Assembly (NCBI GenBank): GCA_947501355.1
Contig: CANMVA010000002.1
Location: forward strand, 486,991 to 550,990
Reading direction: 5' to 3'
Source: an uncultured Paracoccaceae bacterium
GTDB lineage: Bacteria > Pseudomonadota > Alphaproteobacteria > Rhodobacterales > Rhodobacteraceae
DNA length: 64,000 nucleotides
Shown: piece by piece, positions 39,159 to 53,446 of the stretch
Position numbering within the stretch: position 1 is the first letter of the stretch
Layout of the letters: the number at the start of each line of letters is the position of its first letter
Made by a program: the position numbers and the translations under genes
Notes under the pieces: generated by a model
The model's input: only the letters and a program-made list of their open reading frames with translations
The model's database searches: none
Told to the model about the DNA's origin: nothing

Positions 39159-39998
39159 ATGGCGGAGTTACTGACAGACGCAGAAAAAGCGGCGTTTCGC
39201 CGGGATGGTGCGGTGCATCTGAAAGCGCAGTTCGCGGATGAGTGGATCGAAAAGCTGCGCGCGGGGATCGACAAGGACATCGCCTCCCCGACCGCGCATT
39301 TCGCCCGGCATACGAAAGACCCCGGCGCCCCGGCTTATCTTGAGGATTTCTGGGCCTGGGACAAAATCCCCGAATTCGAGGATTTCGTGCGCCATTCGCC
39401 CTGTGCGCCCTTGGCGGCAGAGTTGCTTGCGGCGCCGTCGGTCAATCTGGTGATGGACAACTGGTTCATGCGAGAGGCGGGGTCGAAGTCGCGACCGCCC
39501 TTCCATCAGGATCTGGCATATTTCGATTTTGAGGGCACGATGTGTGTGCTGTGGCTGCCCCTGGAAGCGGTGAAAAAGGAGAACGGCATCGCTTTCGTGC
39601 GCGGCTCGCATCTCTGGGACAAGCTGTTCATGCGGGTGCGCTTTGCCGATGGCCATGCCAGCCCGGAGCCGCAGGTTGTTGCGGGTCAGACCTATCATCC
39701 GCCCCCCGATGTGAATGCGGACCCGGAGGCTTATGAACTGCTGCAATGGGATCTGGATCTGGGCGACTGCATCTTCTTCGATATGCGAACGCTGCATGGG
39801 GGGCTGTCCTCGGTTACGCCTACCGAGACCGTGCGGCGCTTTACCCTGCGGATGACCGCGCCGGACGGGATGATCCGGTATCGCGGTGACTGGGCGAGAG
39901 AGGAACGCGCGATATTCGAAGCGGCGGGCTACGGCGATGGCGACCGCATCGCAGGGCCGATGTTTCCCCAACTCTGGCCACGTGACAGCCACACATGA
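39159..39998 (+). CDS. Phytanoyl-CoA dioxygenase (PhyH) family protein
   Basis: This ~279-residue protein is a non-haem Fe(II)/2-oxoglutarate oxygenase of the PhyH family. The iron ligands are the HxD in PPFHQDLAYF and the distal His in FDMRTLHGGLSS; the 2OG-binding Arg follows in RRFTLRM. Bacterial members act on diverse small molecules, so no substrate is proposed. The start at 39159 gives MAELLTDAEKAAFRRDG, the usual family N-terminus. It is followed by a terminator-type hairpin. Confidence 0.85.
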   Translation: MAELLTDAEKAAFRRDGAVHLKAQFADEWIEKLRAGIDKDIASPTAHFARHTKDPGAPAYLEDFWAWDKIPEFEDFVRHSPCAPLAAELLAAPSVNLVMDNWFMREAGSKSRPPFHQDLAYFDFEGTMCVLWLPLEAVKKENGIAFVRGSHLWDKLFMRVRFADGHASPEPQVVAGQTYHPPPDVNADPEAYELLQWDLDLGDCIFFDMRTLHGGLSSVTPTETVRRFTLRMTAPDGMIRYRGDWAREERAIFEAAGYGDGDRIAGPMFPQLWPRDSHT

Positions 39999-40004
39999 AA
40001 AAAA

Positions 40005-40033
40005 CCGGCCCCACCCTTTCGGATGAGACCGGT
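40005..40033 (+). terminator. Terminator candidate after the PhyH-family gene
   Basis: Arms ACCGG and CCGGT pair around a ~19-base loop containing a smaller hairpin (GGCCCC region). It starts ~6 bases after the stop codon, after an A-run. The downstream T-tract is poor, so efficiency is uncertain. Confidence 0.45.
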
Positions 40034-40054
40034 TCCCGCAACACACCTCAGTCA

Positions 40055-40093
40055 CCCTTAGGCAAACCTAGGTAAGATGCTTTCGCCTAAGGG
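40055..40093. repeat. Perfect 9-bp inverted repeat
   Basis: CCCTTAGGC (40055-40063) and GCCTAAGGG (40085-40093) flank a 21-base loop. It lies five bases after the stop of the minus-strand gene at 40098. There is no T-tract, so it may be a 3' stability element rather than a terminator. Confidence 0.45.
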
Positions 40094-40097
40094 CGAA

Positions 40098-40391
40098 TTA
40101 GTCGGCCAGTTCTGCCGGCGAGGTCTCACCGAGATCTTCGAGGCGCTTGATCTCCTCGTCACTCATGGTCGAGACGATGTCGTCATTCTCTTCACCAAAC
40201 TGCTCGGCGGGCGATGTCAGCCCCAGCGTGCCGTCGGCGACGAAGCCACCTTCGTCATTGTGCTCGTCTGCAATTGCTGCGGGCGAAGTTTTGCCAAGGT
40301 TTTCCATCTCTGCGCCATCGGTGTTCATGTCGGCAAAGGCCGGTGCGGCGAAGGTCAGTGCGATTGCAGAAATCAATGCAGTGCGTGTCAT
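40098..40391 (-). CDS. Small secreted acidic protein, unrecognised
   Basis: This 97-residue protein has a clear N-terminal signal peptide (MTRTALISAIALTFAAPAFA, cleavage after AFA) and a very acidic mature part of ~77 residues. Two similar short motifs are visible: ENLGKTSPAAIADE and EDLGETSPAELAD, with LGLTSPAEQFGEE between, so the mature part seems built from three imperfect ~LGxTSPAE repeats. No function known. It stands alone between the PhyH-family gene and the rpoC end. Confidence 0.75.
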   Translation of the reverse strand: MTRTALISAIALTFAAPAFADMNTDGAEMENLGKTSPAAIADEHNDEGGFVADGTLGLTSPAEQFGEENDDIVSTMSDEEIKRLEDLGETSPAELAD

Positions 40392-40555
40392 GGTTAAAGT
40401 CCTTTCGTGTTACGTTGTGTGTCTAGCGCTGTTGCGCCATCCGATGCAGATACAACCGCGCCGACGCGGAAAAGTTCGCCAAACCGGGCGCAGGGCGGCT
40501 GTGCGTTTGTGCACATCACAAACGGTAAAAGGCAGGGAACTTTTCAGCTGGAAAC

Positions 40556-40590
40556 GAAACAGGCCCGCGCGATATGCACGGGCCTGTTTC
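40556..40590 (-). terminator. Terminator after rpoC
   Basis: A perfect 12-bp stem (GAAACAGGCCCG/CGGGCCTGTTTC) with an 11-base loop lies 23 bases after the rpoC stop. The minus strand reads GTTTCGTTTCC into the exit, a weak T-tract. It closes the rplJ-rpoC block. Confidence 0.8.
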
Positions 40591-40612
40591 CATTTTCAAA
40601 AAGCGATGTCGC

Positions 40613-43600
40613 TTAGTCTTCGCGGCTCTCCGGCGTTTCTGCCGGTGCGGATGCGAAGACATCTGCATCCTCTGCGGGGGCGGCCAGAGCCGCCGCCGCT
40701 TCGGCTTCCTCACGACGCGCTTCAATCACGACATTGTCGCGCTCGGACGCGATGCGGCGCACGCGTTGCGTTGCGCCACCGGTGCCTGCCGGGATCAGAC
40801 GACCCACGATGACGTTCTCTTTCAGGCCGACCAGCTTGTCGCGCTTACCTTGGACGGATGCCTCAGTAAGGACGCGCGTGGTCTCCTGGAAGGACGCCGC
40901 CGAGATGAACGAACGCGTCTGCAGCGAGGCTTTGGTGATGCCAAGCAGGATCGGCTCACCGGACGCGGGACGGCGGCCTTCGGCCTCTGCCTTCTCATTC
41001 GCAGTGTCGAACTCGATCTTGTCGACATGCTCACCTTTCAGAAGCGTCGTCTCCCCGCTGTCGAGGATCTCCCACTTCTGGAGCATCTGGCGCACGATCA
41101 CTTCGATATGCTTATCGTTGATCTTCACGCCTTGCAGACGATAAACGTCCTGAACTTCGTCGATCATGTAATCCGCCAGCGCTTCGACACCCATGATGGA
41201 CAGGATGTCATGCGGCGCGGGATTACCGTCCATGATGTAGTCACCCTTCTGGACGAAATCACCTTCCTGAACAGGAATGTGCTTGCCCTTGGGCACCATG
41301 TATTCGACGGGCTCCATGCTCTCGTCCGACGGGTCGATGGCGATGCGACGCTTGTTCTTGTAGTCGCGGCCAAAGCGGACATACCCGTCGATCTCGGCGA
41401 TGATGGCGTGATCTTTGGGGCGACGTGCCTCAAAGAGTTCGGCCACACGCGGCAGACCACCGGTGATGTCCTTGGTCTTGGCACCTTCACGCGGGATACG
41501 CGCAACAACGTCACCGGCTTTGATCTCTTGGCCATCTTCGACCGAGAGGATCGCGTCCACAGACATCGGATAGGTGACAGGATTACCCGCCTCGTTACGC
41601 ACAGGCTCCCCATCAGCGCCGACGATCAGGACCTCGGGCTTCAACTCGTTGCCTTTGGGTGCTGCGCGCCAGTCGGACACGATCCGCTGGGTCATGCCTG
41701 TGGCGTCATCGGTCTCCTCACGGATGGCGATGCCCGACACAAGGTCGACCCATTTCACGGTACCTGCCTTCTCGGCGATGATCGGCAGGGTGTAAGGATC
41801 CCACTCGAACAGCTTGTCGCCGCGGGCCACATCGGCACCGTCTTCGACATGCAGCTTGGAGCCGTAGCCCAACTTGTGGCTGGCACGTTCCTGACCGTTC
41901 TCGTCGATGATGACCATCGACATTGAGCGCGCCATGACGATCCGCTCACCATTGGCGTTCTCAAGAACGTTGGCGTTGCGGAATTCGACCTTGCCGGGCT
42001 GGCTGGCCTCAAGGAAGGACTGCTGACCACCCTGCGCGATGCCGCCGATGTGGAAGGTCCGCATCGTCAGCTGCGTGCCGGGTTCCCCGATGGACTGTGC
42101 GGCGATGATGCCGACAGCTTCACCTTGGTTCACCAGCGTACCGCGGGCGAGGTCACGACCGTAACACGCCGCACAGACGCCATCTTCGGCTTCACAGGTC
42201 AGCGGCGAACGGATGCGCATGGAGGCAACGCCAGCCGCCTCAATCGCGTCCGCCTTACGCTCGTCGATGAGCTCACCGGCGGTGACGAGAACTTCGTCGC
42301 CACCCGGAACCAACACATCATCAGCCGACACGCGGCCAAGGATACGCTCGGACAGGGACGACACAACTTCGCCGTCATTCACAGCGGCTTCCGCTGTGAT
42401 CGCCTTGTCGGTTCCGCAATCACGCTCGCGCACGATGCAGTCCTGCGCGACGTCAACAAGACGACGGGTCAGGTAACCCGAGTTCGCCGTTTTCAAAGCG
42501 GTATCTGCCAGACCCTTACGGGCACCGTGGGTGGAGTTGAAATACTCCGACACGGTCAGACCTTCTTTGAAGTTCGAGATGATCGGCGTTTCGATGATCG
42601 AGCCATCCGGACGGGCCATCAGACCGCGCATACCACCCAGCTGCTTCATCTGGGCGGGCGAGCCACGGGCCTTGGAGTGGGCCATCATGTAGACCGAGTT
42701 CGGTTCCTGCTCGACGCCGTCCTCGACACGCATGGCGGAAATATCAGCCATCATCGCGTCGGCCACAGTGTCGGAACACTTGGACCATGCGTCGATGACC
42801 TTGTTGTATTTCTCGCCCTGCGTAATCAGGCCGTCCATATACTGCTGTTCGAACTCTTTGACCTGCTCGCGCACGCCATCGACGATCTCCCACTTGGTGT
42901 CGGGGATCACCATGTCGTCCTTGCCGAAGCTGATACCGGCGCGGAAGGCTTCGCGGAAGCCCATGGTCATGATCTGGTCACAGAAGATGACGGACTCTTT
43001 CTGGCCGCAGTAGCGATAGACGGTGTCGATCACTTGCTGCACTTCGCCTTTCTTGAGCAGGCGGTTGACCAGCTCGAACGGAGCTTTGGCGTTGAGCGGC
43101 AAAAGCGCGCCCAGCCGGACACGGCCCGGCGTGGTCTCGAAGCGTTGGAACACCTCGTTACCCTCGTCGTCGATCTGCTTGATGCGGGCGTGGATCTTGG
43201 CGTGCAGATGCACTTCGCCAGCGTCCAGCGCGTGCTGAACTTCTTCCACGGACGCGAACGCCATGCCCTCGCCCTTCATCCCTGCGCGTTCCAGCGAGGT
43301 GTAGTAAAGGCCAAGGATCATGTCCTGCGACGGCACGATGATCGGTGCGCCGTTTGCAGGCGACAGAACGTTGTTCGTGGACATCATCAGAACACGGGCT
43401 TCAAGCTGAGCTTCCAGCGAAAGCGGCACGTGAACGGCCATCTGGTCACCGTCAAAGTCCGCGTTGAACGCAGAACAGACGAGCGGGTGCAGCTGGATCG
43501 CTTTACCTTCGATCAGGACAGGCTCGAACGCCTGAATACCAAGACGGTGCAGCGTGGGCGCACGGTTCAGCATCACAGGGTGTTCGCGAATGACCTCGTC

Positions 43601-44845
43601 CAGAATGTCCCAAACTTCGGGACGTTCTTTCTCAACCAGCTTTTTCGCCTGCTTCACAGTGGAGGACAGACCTTTCGCCTCAAGCCGCGAGTAGATGAAC
43701 GGCTTGAACAGCTCCAAAGCCATCTTCTTCGGCAGACCGCATTGGTGCAGCTTCAGTTCCGGACCGGTCACAATGACCGAACGACCGGAGAAGTCGACGC
43801 GCTTACCCAAAAGGTTCTGGCGGAAGCGGCCCTGCTTGCCTTTCAGCATGTCTGACAGCGACTTCAGCGGGCGCTTGTTAGCACCAGTGATGACGCGGCC
43901 ACGACGGCCGTTGTCGAACAGAGCATCGACAGATTCCTGCAGCATCCGCTTCTCGTTACGCACGATGATATCGGGCGCGCGCAGTTCGATCAGTCGCTTC
44001 AGACGGTTGTTCCGGTTGATAACCCGGCGATACAGATCGTTCAGGTCAGACGTCGCGAAACGACCCCCATCCAGCGGCACCAGCGGGCGCAGCTCTGGCG
44101 GGATGACCGGCACAACGGTCAGGATCATCCACTCCGGACGGTTGCCGGATTCGATGAAGTTCTCGACGATCTTCAGACGCTTGATGATCTTCTTGGGCTT
44201 CAGCTCACCTGTGGCTTCTTTCAGGTCTTCGCGCAGTTGCGCGGCTTCGGCTTCCAGATCAATCGCCTGCAGCATTTCGCGGATCGCTTCGGCGCCGATA
44301 TTGGCGGTGAAGGCGTCCATGCCGAAGGCGTCTTGCGCGTCCATATACTCTTCTTCGGTCATCAGCTGACCGTAGGTGAGGTCCGTCAGACCGGGTTCGA
44401 TCACGACGTAGTTCTCAAAGTAAAGGATACGCTCCAGATCGCGCAGGGTCATATCCAGCATCAGGCCGATGCGGGAGGGCAGCGATTTGAGGAACCAGAT
44501 ATGCGCGACGGGGGCGGCCAGTTCGATGTGGCCCATACGCTCACGACGGACCTTTTGCAGCGTGACTTCCACACCGCATTTCTCGCAGACAACGCCGCGA
44601 TACTTCATGCGCTTGTATTTGCCGCACAGGCATTCGTAGTCTTTGATCGGGCCAAAGATACGCGCGCAGAAAAGGCCGTCACGCTCGGGCTTGAACGTCC
44701 GGTAGTTGATGGTTTCAGGCTTTTTGATCTCACCGAAAGACCACGACAAGATGCGCTCGGGCGAGGCCAGAGACACCTTGATCTCGTCGAATTGCTTCGG
44801 CGGGGTCAGCGGGTTGAACGGGTTGTTTGTCAGTTCCTGGTTCAT
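40613..44845 (-). CDS. rpoC: RNA polymerase beta' subunit
   Basis: This 1410-residue subunit has the N-terminal zinc site ([20 protein letters not shown]), the catalytic Mg motif [10 protein letters not shown] (about residues 464-473), the bridge helix and trigger loop regions, and a second Cys cluster [16 protein letters not shown]. It ends with an acidic Ala/Glu tail. Its ATG overlaps the stop of a small gene that sits between it and rpoB, and a GGAGG site lies seven bases upstream. Confidence 0.98.
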   Translation of the reverse strand: MNQELTNNPFNPLTPPKQFDEIKVSLASPERILSWSFGEIKKPETINYRTFKPERDGLFCARIFGPIKDYECLCGKYKRMKYRGVVCEKCGVEVTLQKVRRERMGHIELAAPVAHIWFLKSLPSRIGLMLDMTLRDLERILYFENYVVIEPGLTDLTYGQLMTEEEYMDAQDAFGMDAFTANIGAEAIREMLQAIDLEAEAAQLREDLKEATGELKPKKIIKRLKIVENFIESGNRPEWMILTVVPVIPPELRPLVPLDGGRFATSDLNDLYRRVINRNNRLKRLIELRAPDIIVRNEKRMLQESVDALFDNGRRGRVITGANKRPLKSLSDMLKGKQGRFRQNLLGKRVDFSGRSVIVTGPELKLHQCGLPKKMALELFKPFIYSRLEAKGLSSTVKQAKKLVEKERPEVWDILDEVIREHPVMLNRAPTLHRLGIQAFEPVLIEGKAIQLHPLVCSAFNADFDGDQMAVHVPLSLEAQLEARVLMMSTNNVLSPANGAPIIVPSQDMILGLYYTSLERAGMKGEGMAFASVEEVQHALDAGEVHLHAKIHARIKQIDDEGNEVFQRFETTPGRVRLGALLPLNAKAPFELVNRLLKKGEVQQVIDTVYRYCGQKESVIFCDQIMTMGFREAFRAGISFGKDDMVIPDTKWEIVDGVREQVKEFEQQYMDGLITQGEKYNKVIDAWSKCSDTVADAMMADISAMRVEDGVEQEPNSVYMMAHSKARGSPAQMKQLGGMRGLMARPDGSIIETPIISNFKEGLTVSEYFNSTHGARKGLADTALKTANSGYLTRRLVDVAQDCIVRERDCGTDKAITAEAAVNDGEVVSSLSERILGRVSADDVLVPGGDEVLVTAGELIDERKADAIEAAGVASMRIRSPLTCEAEDGVCAACYGRDLARGTLVNQGEAVGIIAAQSIGEPGTQLTMRTFHIGGIAQGGQQSFLEASQPGKVEFRNANVLENANGERIVMARSMSMVIIDENGQERASHKLGYGSKLHVEDGADVARGDKLFEWDPYTLPIIAEKAGTVKWVDLVSGIAIREETDDATGMTQRIVSDWRAAPKGNELKPEVLIVGADGEPVRNEAGNPVTYPMSVDAILSVEDGQEIKAGDVVARIPREGAKTKDITGGLPRVAELFEARRPKDHAIIAEIDGYVRFGRDYKNKRRIAIDPSDESMEPVEYMVPKGKHIPVQEGDFVQKGDYIMDGNPAPHDILSIMGVEALADYMIDEVQDVYRLQGVKINDKHIEVIVRQMLQKWEILDSGETTLLKGEHVDKIEFDTANEKAEAEGRRPASGEPILLGITKASLQTRSFISAASFQETTRVLTEASVQGKRDKLVGLKENVIVGRLIPAGTGGATQRVRRIASERDNVVIEARREEAEAAAALAAPAEDADVFASAPAETPESRED

Positions 44846-45128
44846 TTACGAACCTCCGCAAATTCGATTTTGCATTGAATGTCTTTTGTGAACGGAGCTG
44901 CAATGATGGCATCCAGAAAAGGAAGACCATCTTTGGCATCGACCCCGATCACAAGATCAACATACCTCTCGGCGAAGTAAGTCTGGGCTGTAGAGAAAAC
45001 CTCGTCGCCAACAGCCTTGGACCGGATCGACCCAGGCACAGCACGCCACTCGACATTTTCCAAATCCAGCGTTTGCCCATCAACCTTTATCGACCCGCGT
45101 GTGAGAACCGGTGGATAGATATAAGTTG

Positions 45129-45132
<4 letters not shown>
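44842..45132 (-). CDS. Small unrecognised protein encoded between rpoB and rpoC
   Basis: This 96-residue protein starts [19 protein letters not shown] and ends [10 protein letters not shown]. It is not recognised. It has no signal peptide and looks like a small beta-rich soluble protein. The gene is tightly inserted: its ATG overlaps the rpoB stop by four bases and its stop overlaps the rpoC start by four bases (ATGA both times). That makes a chance frame unlikely and predicts co-translation with the polymerase subunits. In most bacteria rpoB and rpoC are adjacent. Confidence 0.82.
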
Positions 45133-49265
<4,133 letters not shown>

Positions 49266-49445
49266 GTGCGTCGTCACCTTTCAATTCTCATCGGGCGTAT
49301 CAGCGGTCGGGCCCCCGCGATGCGCCCAGTTGAGACAGGACAAGTTCGGCCAATTCATGCACGCCGTCCCACCGGTGTGCTCCCGACCATTGAACCTTCC
49401 TTAAGAGGGGTCTTTTCCAAGGCCCCCGTTAAGACAGGTATGGCC

Positions 49446-49467
49446 GGAGCAGGATTTCTCCCGCTCC
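49446..49467 (-). promoter_or_regulatory. Hairpin in the rplL-rpoB spacer
   Basis: On the minus RNA a 9-bp stem forms (GGAGCGGGA / UCCUGCUCC, loop GAAA) with one G-U wobble. It lies ~27 bases after rplL, in the place of the E. coli attenuator and RNase III site that set the rplL:rpoB ratio. There is no T-tract. Function inferred from position. Confidence 0.55.
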
Positions 49468-49493
49468 AGCCTAAAAACCAGGCGTTAGCCCGA

Positions 49494-49874
49494 TTACTTG
49501 ACTTCGACTTCTGCGCCAGCTGCTTCCAGCTTGCCCTTGATGTCTTCTGCTTCTGCTTTGTCGACGCCTTCTTTGACGGCTTTGCCGCCGGCTTCGACCA
49601 GCTCTTTTGCTTCTTTGAGGCCCAGGCCGGTGATGGCGCGGACTTCTTTGATGACGTTGATTTTCTGAGCGCCAGCGGCTTTCAGGATCACGTCAAATTC
49701 GGTCTGCTCTTCGCCGCCACCACCAGCGTCGCCGCCAGCTGCGCCAGCAACCATCACAGCGCCGCCAGCTGCGGGCTCGATGCCATACTCGTCTTTGAGG
49801 ATGGTTTTCAGTTCTTGTGCTTCGAGGAGCGTCAGACCAACGATCTCTTCAGCAAGTTTCTTCAGATCAGCCAT
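49494..49874 (-). CDS. rplL: 50S ribosomal protein L7/L12
   Basis: This 126-residue stalk protein has an N-terminal dimerisation domain, an Ala/Gly-rich hinge (~35-55) and the C-terminal factor-binding domain (EKTEFDVIL-like, here [39 protein letters not shown]). It binds L10 in several copies. It follows rplJ by ~70 bases. Confidence 0.98.
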   Translation of the reverse strand: MADLKKLAEEIVGLTLLEAQELKTILKDEYGIEPAAGGAVMVAGAAGGDAGGGGEEQTEFDVILKAAGAQKINVIKEVRAITGLGLKEAKELVEAGGKAVKEGVDKAEAEDIKGKLEAAGAEVEVK

Positions 49875-49945
49875 TTTAGACTCTTTCCGTTTTCTAAGTG
49901 TGTTCCAACGTCAGGGGTTCAACCCTACGCAGGTTCCAGATTGCT

Positions 49946-50461
49946 TCAGGCGGCCGCTTTGTCCTCGACCGTCGAAATGATGCTCGCGATGTTGGACGCA
50001 GGTGCCCCGATCGCGCCGGCGATGTTGGAAGCAGGCGCACCGATGCAGCCCACGATCGAAGCGATAAGCTCCTCACGCGACGGCATAGCGGCGACGGCTT
50101 TCACACCAGCGACGTCCAGCTCGTTTTCGCCCATAGCGCCGCCGAGGATCTCCAGCTTGGAGTTCTCTTTGGCGTATTTCTCGACGACCTTGGCAGCTGC
50201 CACGGGGTCCTCGGAATAGGCAAGAACGGTCATACCCGTCAGAAGACCAGCAATGCTTGCGCAGGGCTGACCCTCAAGGGCGATCTTGGCGAGCCTGTTT
50301 TTGGCAACGCGAACGGACCCGCCTGCTTCACGCATTTGCGCACGCAGGTCCTGCATTTCAGCAACCGTGAGACCTTCGTAGTGAGAAACCACAACGACGC
50401 CAGAGCTTTCAAAGATCTGGCCGAGTTCCTCGACCACTTTCTCTTTCTGGGCTCTATCCAC
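49946..50461 (-). CDS. rplJ: 50S ribosomal protein L10
   Basis: This 171-residue L10 anchors the L7/L12 stalk. The start is taken as GTG at 50461, seven to eight bases after GGAG, giving [19 protein letters not shown], the usual alphaproteobacterial N-terminus; an ATG 17 codons upstream lies inside the leader. Motifs include [23 protein letters not shown] and [11 protein letters not shown]. It heads the rplJ-rplL-rpoB-orf-rpoC block. Confidence 0.95.
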   Translation of the reverse strand: MDRAQKEKVVEELGQIFESSGVVVVSHYEGLTVAEMQDLRAQMREAGGSVRVAKNRLAKIALEGQPCASIAGLLTGMTVLAYSEDPVAAAKVVEKYAKENSKLEILGGAMGENELDVAGVKAVAAMPSREELIASIVGCIGAPASNIAGAIGAPASNIASIISTVEDKAAA

Positions 50462-50506
50462 AGTTTTACTCCAAATTTGGAAGGGTTCCCCCTCCGGCTC
50501 TCGTAA

Positions 50507-50526
50507 CGACATCAGGGATGATGTCG
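50507..50526 (-). promoter_or_regulatory. L10-leader type hairpin
   Basis: A perfect 8-bp stem (CGACATCA/TGATGTCG, 4-base loop) ~45 bases before the rplJ start. A second stem (GCTCC/GGAGC) lies upstream at ~50556-50568. The position fits the L10 leader, where L10 (with L12) binds its own mRNA to repress translation. The exact kink-turn was not verified. Confidence 0.5.
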
Positions 50527-50663
50527 GTTAGTCCGAACGGGCAACACTCTTACAAGCTCCGGAGGAGCCTCTTCGAGAATTGGTCTTTCCCGTCTCAGGC
50601 AGGATTTATCAGAAGCGAATCTGACCCGCCGTCTCGGACGATGCCGCAATGCGACAGAGGCGC

Positions 50664-50692
50664 GACATATGCGCTGATCGGCAAAGTGTCAA
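50664..50692 (-). promoter_or_regulatory. Promoter candidate for rplJ-rplL-rpoB-rpoC
   Basis: On the minus strand, -35 TTGACA (50692-50687), 17 bp, then -10 TATGTC (50669-50664). A promoter here is needed because rplA is 4 kb away and ends with a terminator. Confidence 0.75.
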
Positions 50693-50880
50693 TGGGGTTT
50701 TCCATGGCCGCTCCGTTTGCGCGATCTCAGGCACAAAAAGTGCCGATGTTTCGCGGCGATGCGCGCCCGCCTCCCGGTTTGTAACGGTTATATGAAGTTT
50801 TGCGCCATTTGCGCGACATCAAATTCGGCGCGCTGATCCGATTGCTAGACAGGGGCATCAGATTACTCCGGGAGGACATG

Positions 50881-51693
50881 ATGCTTGCACGACCCTGGGA
50901 TACCCAAATCAACTACATGCTGGCGCATAACGCGCTGCCGGTCATGACAGTGCGCGATCTATCGCTGTTCTACGGCGAAAAGCAGGCGCTGAAGGACGTC
51001 AGCTTCGATCTTTACCCCAAGGAGATACTTGCCTTCATCGGCCCTTCGGGCTGCGGCAAATCCACCGCCTTGAAATGCTTGAACCGGATGCACGACAACA
51101 CGCGCGGCGTCCGGATCGAAGGCCGCATCGAGATGCACGGGCAGGATATCCATTCGGCACATATTGATCCGCCGGTCCACAGGCGCAAGTTCGGGTGGGT
51201 CGCCCAAAAGCCCAACCCGTTCACCAGCACGATCTGGGACAATGTCGCCTACCCTGCCCGCATCCACGGCCTGACACGCAACCGCACCGAACTGGCCGAT
51301 CACGTAGAGAGATGCCTGCGCGAAGCCCATCTTTGGGACGAGGTAAAAGACGATCTGCATACCCGTGGCGGCACCTCCCTGTCAGGGGGACAACAGCAGC
51401 GCCTGTGCATCGCCAGGGCGCTCTCTACCGAGCCCGAGGTCATGCTGATGGACGAGCCGACAGGATCCATTGATCCGATTGCAACCGCGAAGGTCGAAGA
51501 ACTGATGCTGTCCCTGCGCGAGACCCATACGGTTGTGGTCATCACCCATTCGATGATGCAGGCCCGCCGCGTGGCCAGTCGCGTCGCCTATTTCCACATG
51601 GGCGAGCTGCTTGAATGCGGATCCAACGCGCAGATGTTTGAGCATGCGCAAAACGAGAAGGCGCGCGCGTTCATTGCGGGGAAGTTTGGATAA
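50881..51693 (+). CDS. PstB-like phosphate ABC transporter ATPase (orphan)
   Basis: This ~270-residue ATPase has PstB-type motifs: Walker A GPSGCGKST, the loop WVAQKPNPFTSTIWDNVAYP, signature LSGGQQQR and Walker B LMDEPTGSIDPIATAKVEEL, followed by HSMMQARRVASRVAYFHMGELLECG. PstB energises phosphate import, but no pstSCA or phoU is present in the window. Small deviations (GSID for SALD) suggest a specialised paralogue. The start at 50881 follows GGAGG with five-base spacing. It is divergent from rplJ. Confidence 0.85.
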   Translation: MLARPWDTQINYMLAHNALPVMTVRDLSLFYGEKQALKDVSFDLYPKEILAFIGPSGCGKSTALKCLNRMHDNTRGVRIEGRIEMHGQDIHSAHIDPPVHRRKFGWVAQKPNPFTSTIWDNVAYPARIHGLTRNRTELADHVERCLREAHLWDEVKDDLHTRGGTSLSGGQQQRLCIARALSTEPEVMLMDEPTGSIDPIATAKVEELMLSLRETHTVVVITHSMMQARRVASRVAYFHMGELLECGSNAQMFEHAQNEKARAFIAGKFG

Positions 51694-51847
51694 TCATCTT
51701 CGCAACAATCAGGCCAGATAAGAGGCCAAACGTCGAATTTGTGATATTTTCTTGCGACATATCACGCATGTGACTGGTCGCGGCGCAAACAAATGCGTAT
51801 TTTCGCGCCAACCCGCGAGATCGCGTCGGGGAAAAGGAGAGCATCAC

Positions 51848-52522
51848 ATGTTGACGAAACGCCATTTCATTCTGTCGAGCGCTGCACTGTTCTCGGCCCC
51901 AATCCACGGGATGGCACAGGAGGCGGCGCCGCGCCCGATCTCTGACCGCTCCAAATGGTCCGCCTGGGATGCTCAGGTTACACCTGCGAATTATGATCCG
52001 GCGACGTCCAATCCCTGGGGCGTGCACCGCCGGTTTCTGCCGCGGATGGTCGAGGCCAATGCGAACCTGACCCCCGGCGATATTCATGTCGATGCGGTGG
52101 CGCGCTACCTTTACCATATCCGCGACGATGGCATGGCGATGCGCTACGGCGTGGCGATTGCTCGCGGCGATCTTTACGAGCCGGGCACCTACACGATCCG
52201 GCGCAAGGCCCGCTGGCCCACATGGACACCGACCGCCGCGATGATCAAACGCGACCCGCAGCTTTACGAACAACATGCCGATGGCATGAATGGCGGGCCG
52301 AGAAATCCGTTGGGGTCGCGGGCTTTCTATCTCTACGAGGGCAATCGCGACACGTATCTGCGCATCCACGGCTCTCCCAGCCCCCGCTCTATCGGAGGGC
52401 GGGCAAGCTCGGGCTGCGTGCGGATGATCATGGCCCATATCAACGGGCTTTACGGTCAGGTGAACACGGGCGTGACCGCTGTGCTCTATCCGCCGGAAGA
52501 GCTGGTGACCGCGCGCAGCTAG
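51848..52522 (+). CDS. L,D-transpeptidase (YkuD family)
   Basis: This ~224-residue protein has an N-terminal signal peptide (KRHFILSSAALFSAP…GMAQ) and a YkuD domain. The catalytic pattern is seen as His174 in LRIHGSPSP and Cys190 in ASSGCVRM. Such enzymes form 3-3 cross-links in peptidoglycan or attach lipoproteins to it. It lies between the PstB-like gene and a lipoprotein gene with which it is convergent; their ends overlap by four bases. Confidence 0.88.
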   Translation: MLTKRHFILSSAALFSAPIHGMAQEAAPRPISDRSKWSAWDAQVTPANYDPATSNPWGVHRRFLPRMVEANANLTPGDIHVDAVARYLYHIRDDGMAMRYGVAIARGDLYEPGTYTIRRKARWPTWTPTAAMIKRDPQLYEQHADGMNGGPRNPLGSRAFYLYEGNRDTYLRIHGSPSPRSIGGRASSGCVRMIMAHINGLYGQVNTGVTAVLYPPEELVTARS

Positions 52523-52815
52523 CCTGTGCTTTCAGCAGGCACTTCGGCCGGACGGCTGCAGATCGGGCGACCCTCACGGGTGCGCAGCGGCAAAAGCGTC
52601 GTCTCGACCGGGCCGACATAGCGGTAGACATAGCAGCCATCGACCGGATCAATCCGCACGCGCGTCAAATCCTGGTTTGGGGCTGCGATCTCGATCACAC
52701 GTTCGGGTACCTTGGTCATGAACCCCGCCGCGCTGTCCGCGCTGCCCATGGGCATCCCGTCACATGCGGCCAGAAGCAAGGCAGCCGCGCCCACAAACCA
52801 AATCCGAGTGTTCAT
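52519..52815 (-). CDS. Small putative lipoprotein, unrecognised
   Basis: This ~98-residue protein has a signal peptide with a lipobox (ALLLAAC, Cys near residue 18) and a mature part of ~80 residues with two further cysteines (GCYVY and PICSR). No family is recognised. The start at 52815 follows AAGGA by eight bases; a GTG/ATG three codons upstream is less likely. Confidence 0.7.
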   Translation of the reverse strand: MNTRIWFVGAAALLLAACDGMPMGSADSAAGFMTKVPERVIEIAAPNQDLTRVRIDPVDGCYVYRYVGPVETTLLPLRTREGRPICSRPAEVPAESTG

Positions 52816-52907
52816 CTGTCTCATCCTTCAATCAGTCGGCTTACGGACTAGGATACTCCGCGCTGGATGTAAAATCCCCTTGGCCCAGACATGGACCCCG
52901 GCACAGA

Positions 52908-52937
52908 AAAAGCCCCGATGGCTCCACCGGGGCTTTT
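52908..52937 (-). terminator. Terminator after the lipoprotein gene at 52960
   Basis: A 10-bp stem (AAAAGCCCCG/CGGGGCTTTT, 10-base loop) with T-runs on both strands, ~22 bases after the stop at 52960. It looks bidirectional. Confidence 0.8.
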
Positions 52938-52959
52938 CAATCTGACATCTGCGTTTGTT

Positions 52960-53289
52960 TTACGCGTCTGTGGCCGCGTCAGCCGCCGCTTCCATGACAA
53001 ACGCGCAATTCTTCTGCGTCGCGACCGCCCGTGCATCGCGGATATAGGCCTGCGTCGACGGGATCGTCAGCGGGTTGATCATGGCCCGCTGCGCGCCCTG
53101 AATTTCGCGTTGCAGGGTTTCGCAATCCTGCCGCTGGAACCGGGCGCGGTTCTGGCCGCTGGTGATCGCGCCGGTTGCCGCCGAACCGGCGACAGCTTGC
53201 GCGGCAGCACCACCGACGCCCCCGCCCATGCAGCCTGACAACGCCAAGGTTGCGCCCAATGCGCAAAAAGAAATCAAGATCCGTTTCAT
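52960..53289 (-). CDS. Small putative lipoprotein, Gly/Ala-rich
   Basis: This ~109-residue protein has a lipobox signal (CALGATLALSGC) followed by a glycine/alanine-rich stretch (MGGGVGGAAAQAVAGSAATGA) and a polar C-terminal part with two cysteines. It may be an outer-membrane lipoprotein of the glycine-zipper type, but this is not firm. The start at 53289 (MKRILISFCA) is preferred over four codons upstream. Confidence 0.7.
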   Translation of the reverse strand: MKRILISFCALGATLALSGCMGGGVGGAAAQAVAGSAATGAITSGQNRARFQRQDCETLQREIQGAQRAMINPLTIPSTQAYIRDARAVATQKNCAFVMEAAADAATDA

Positions 53290-53446
53290 TATTTTCCCCA
53301 AAATAAAAGTTAACGGATCTGTGCTAGCGCGGGATTTTTAACCTGTCAGTCATTTTTTTCAGGTCAAGACAACTTTGCCGCAGCCGGTCATGATACGCCT
53401 TGAAATGAGGTAAATCTCTTCGACAGCCCTTCCGTTTTCCGGGACC

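Larger units (their letters stand above)
50462..50880. other. Leader and divergent promoter region of rplJ
   Basis: About 419 bases without a gene. The minus strand has the rplJ promoter candidate (50664-50692) and a ~200-base leader with two or more hairpins, including 50507-50526. The plus strand leads to the PstB-like gene. A possible short frame starting at 50800 is only an N-terminal extension of that gene. Confidence 0.6.
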
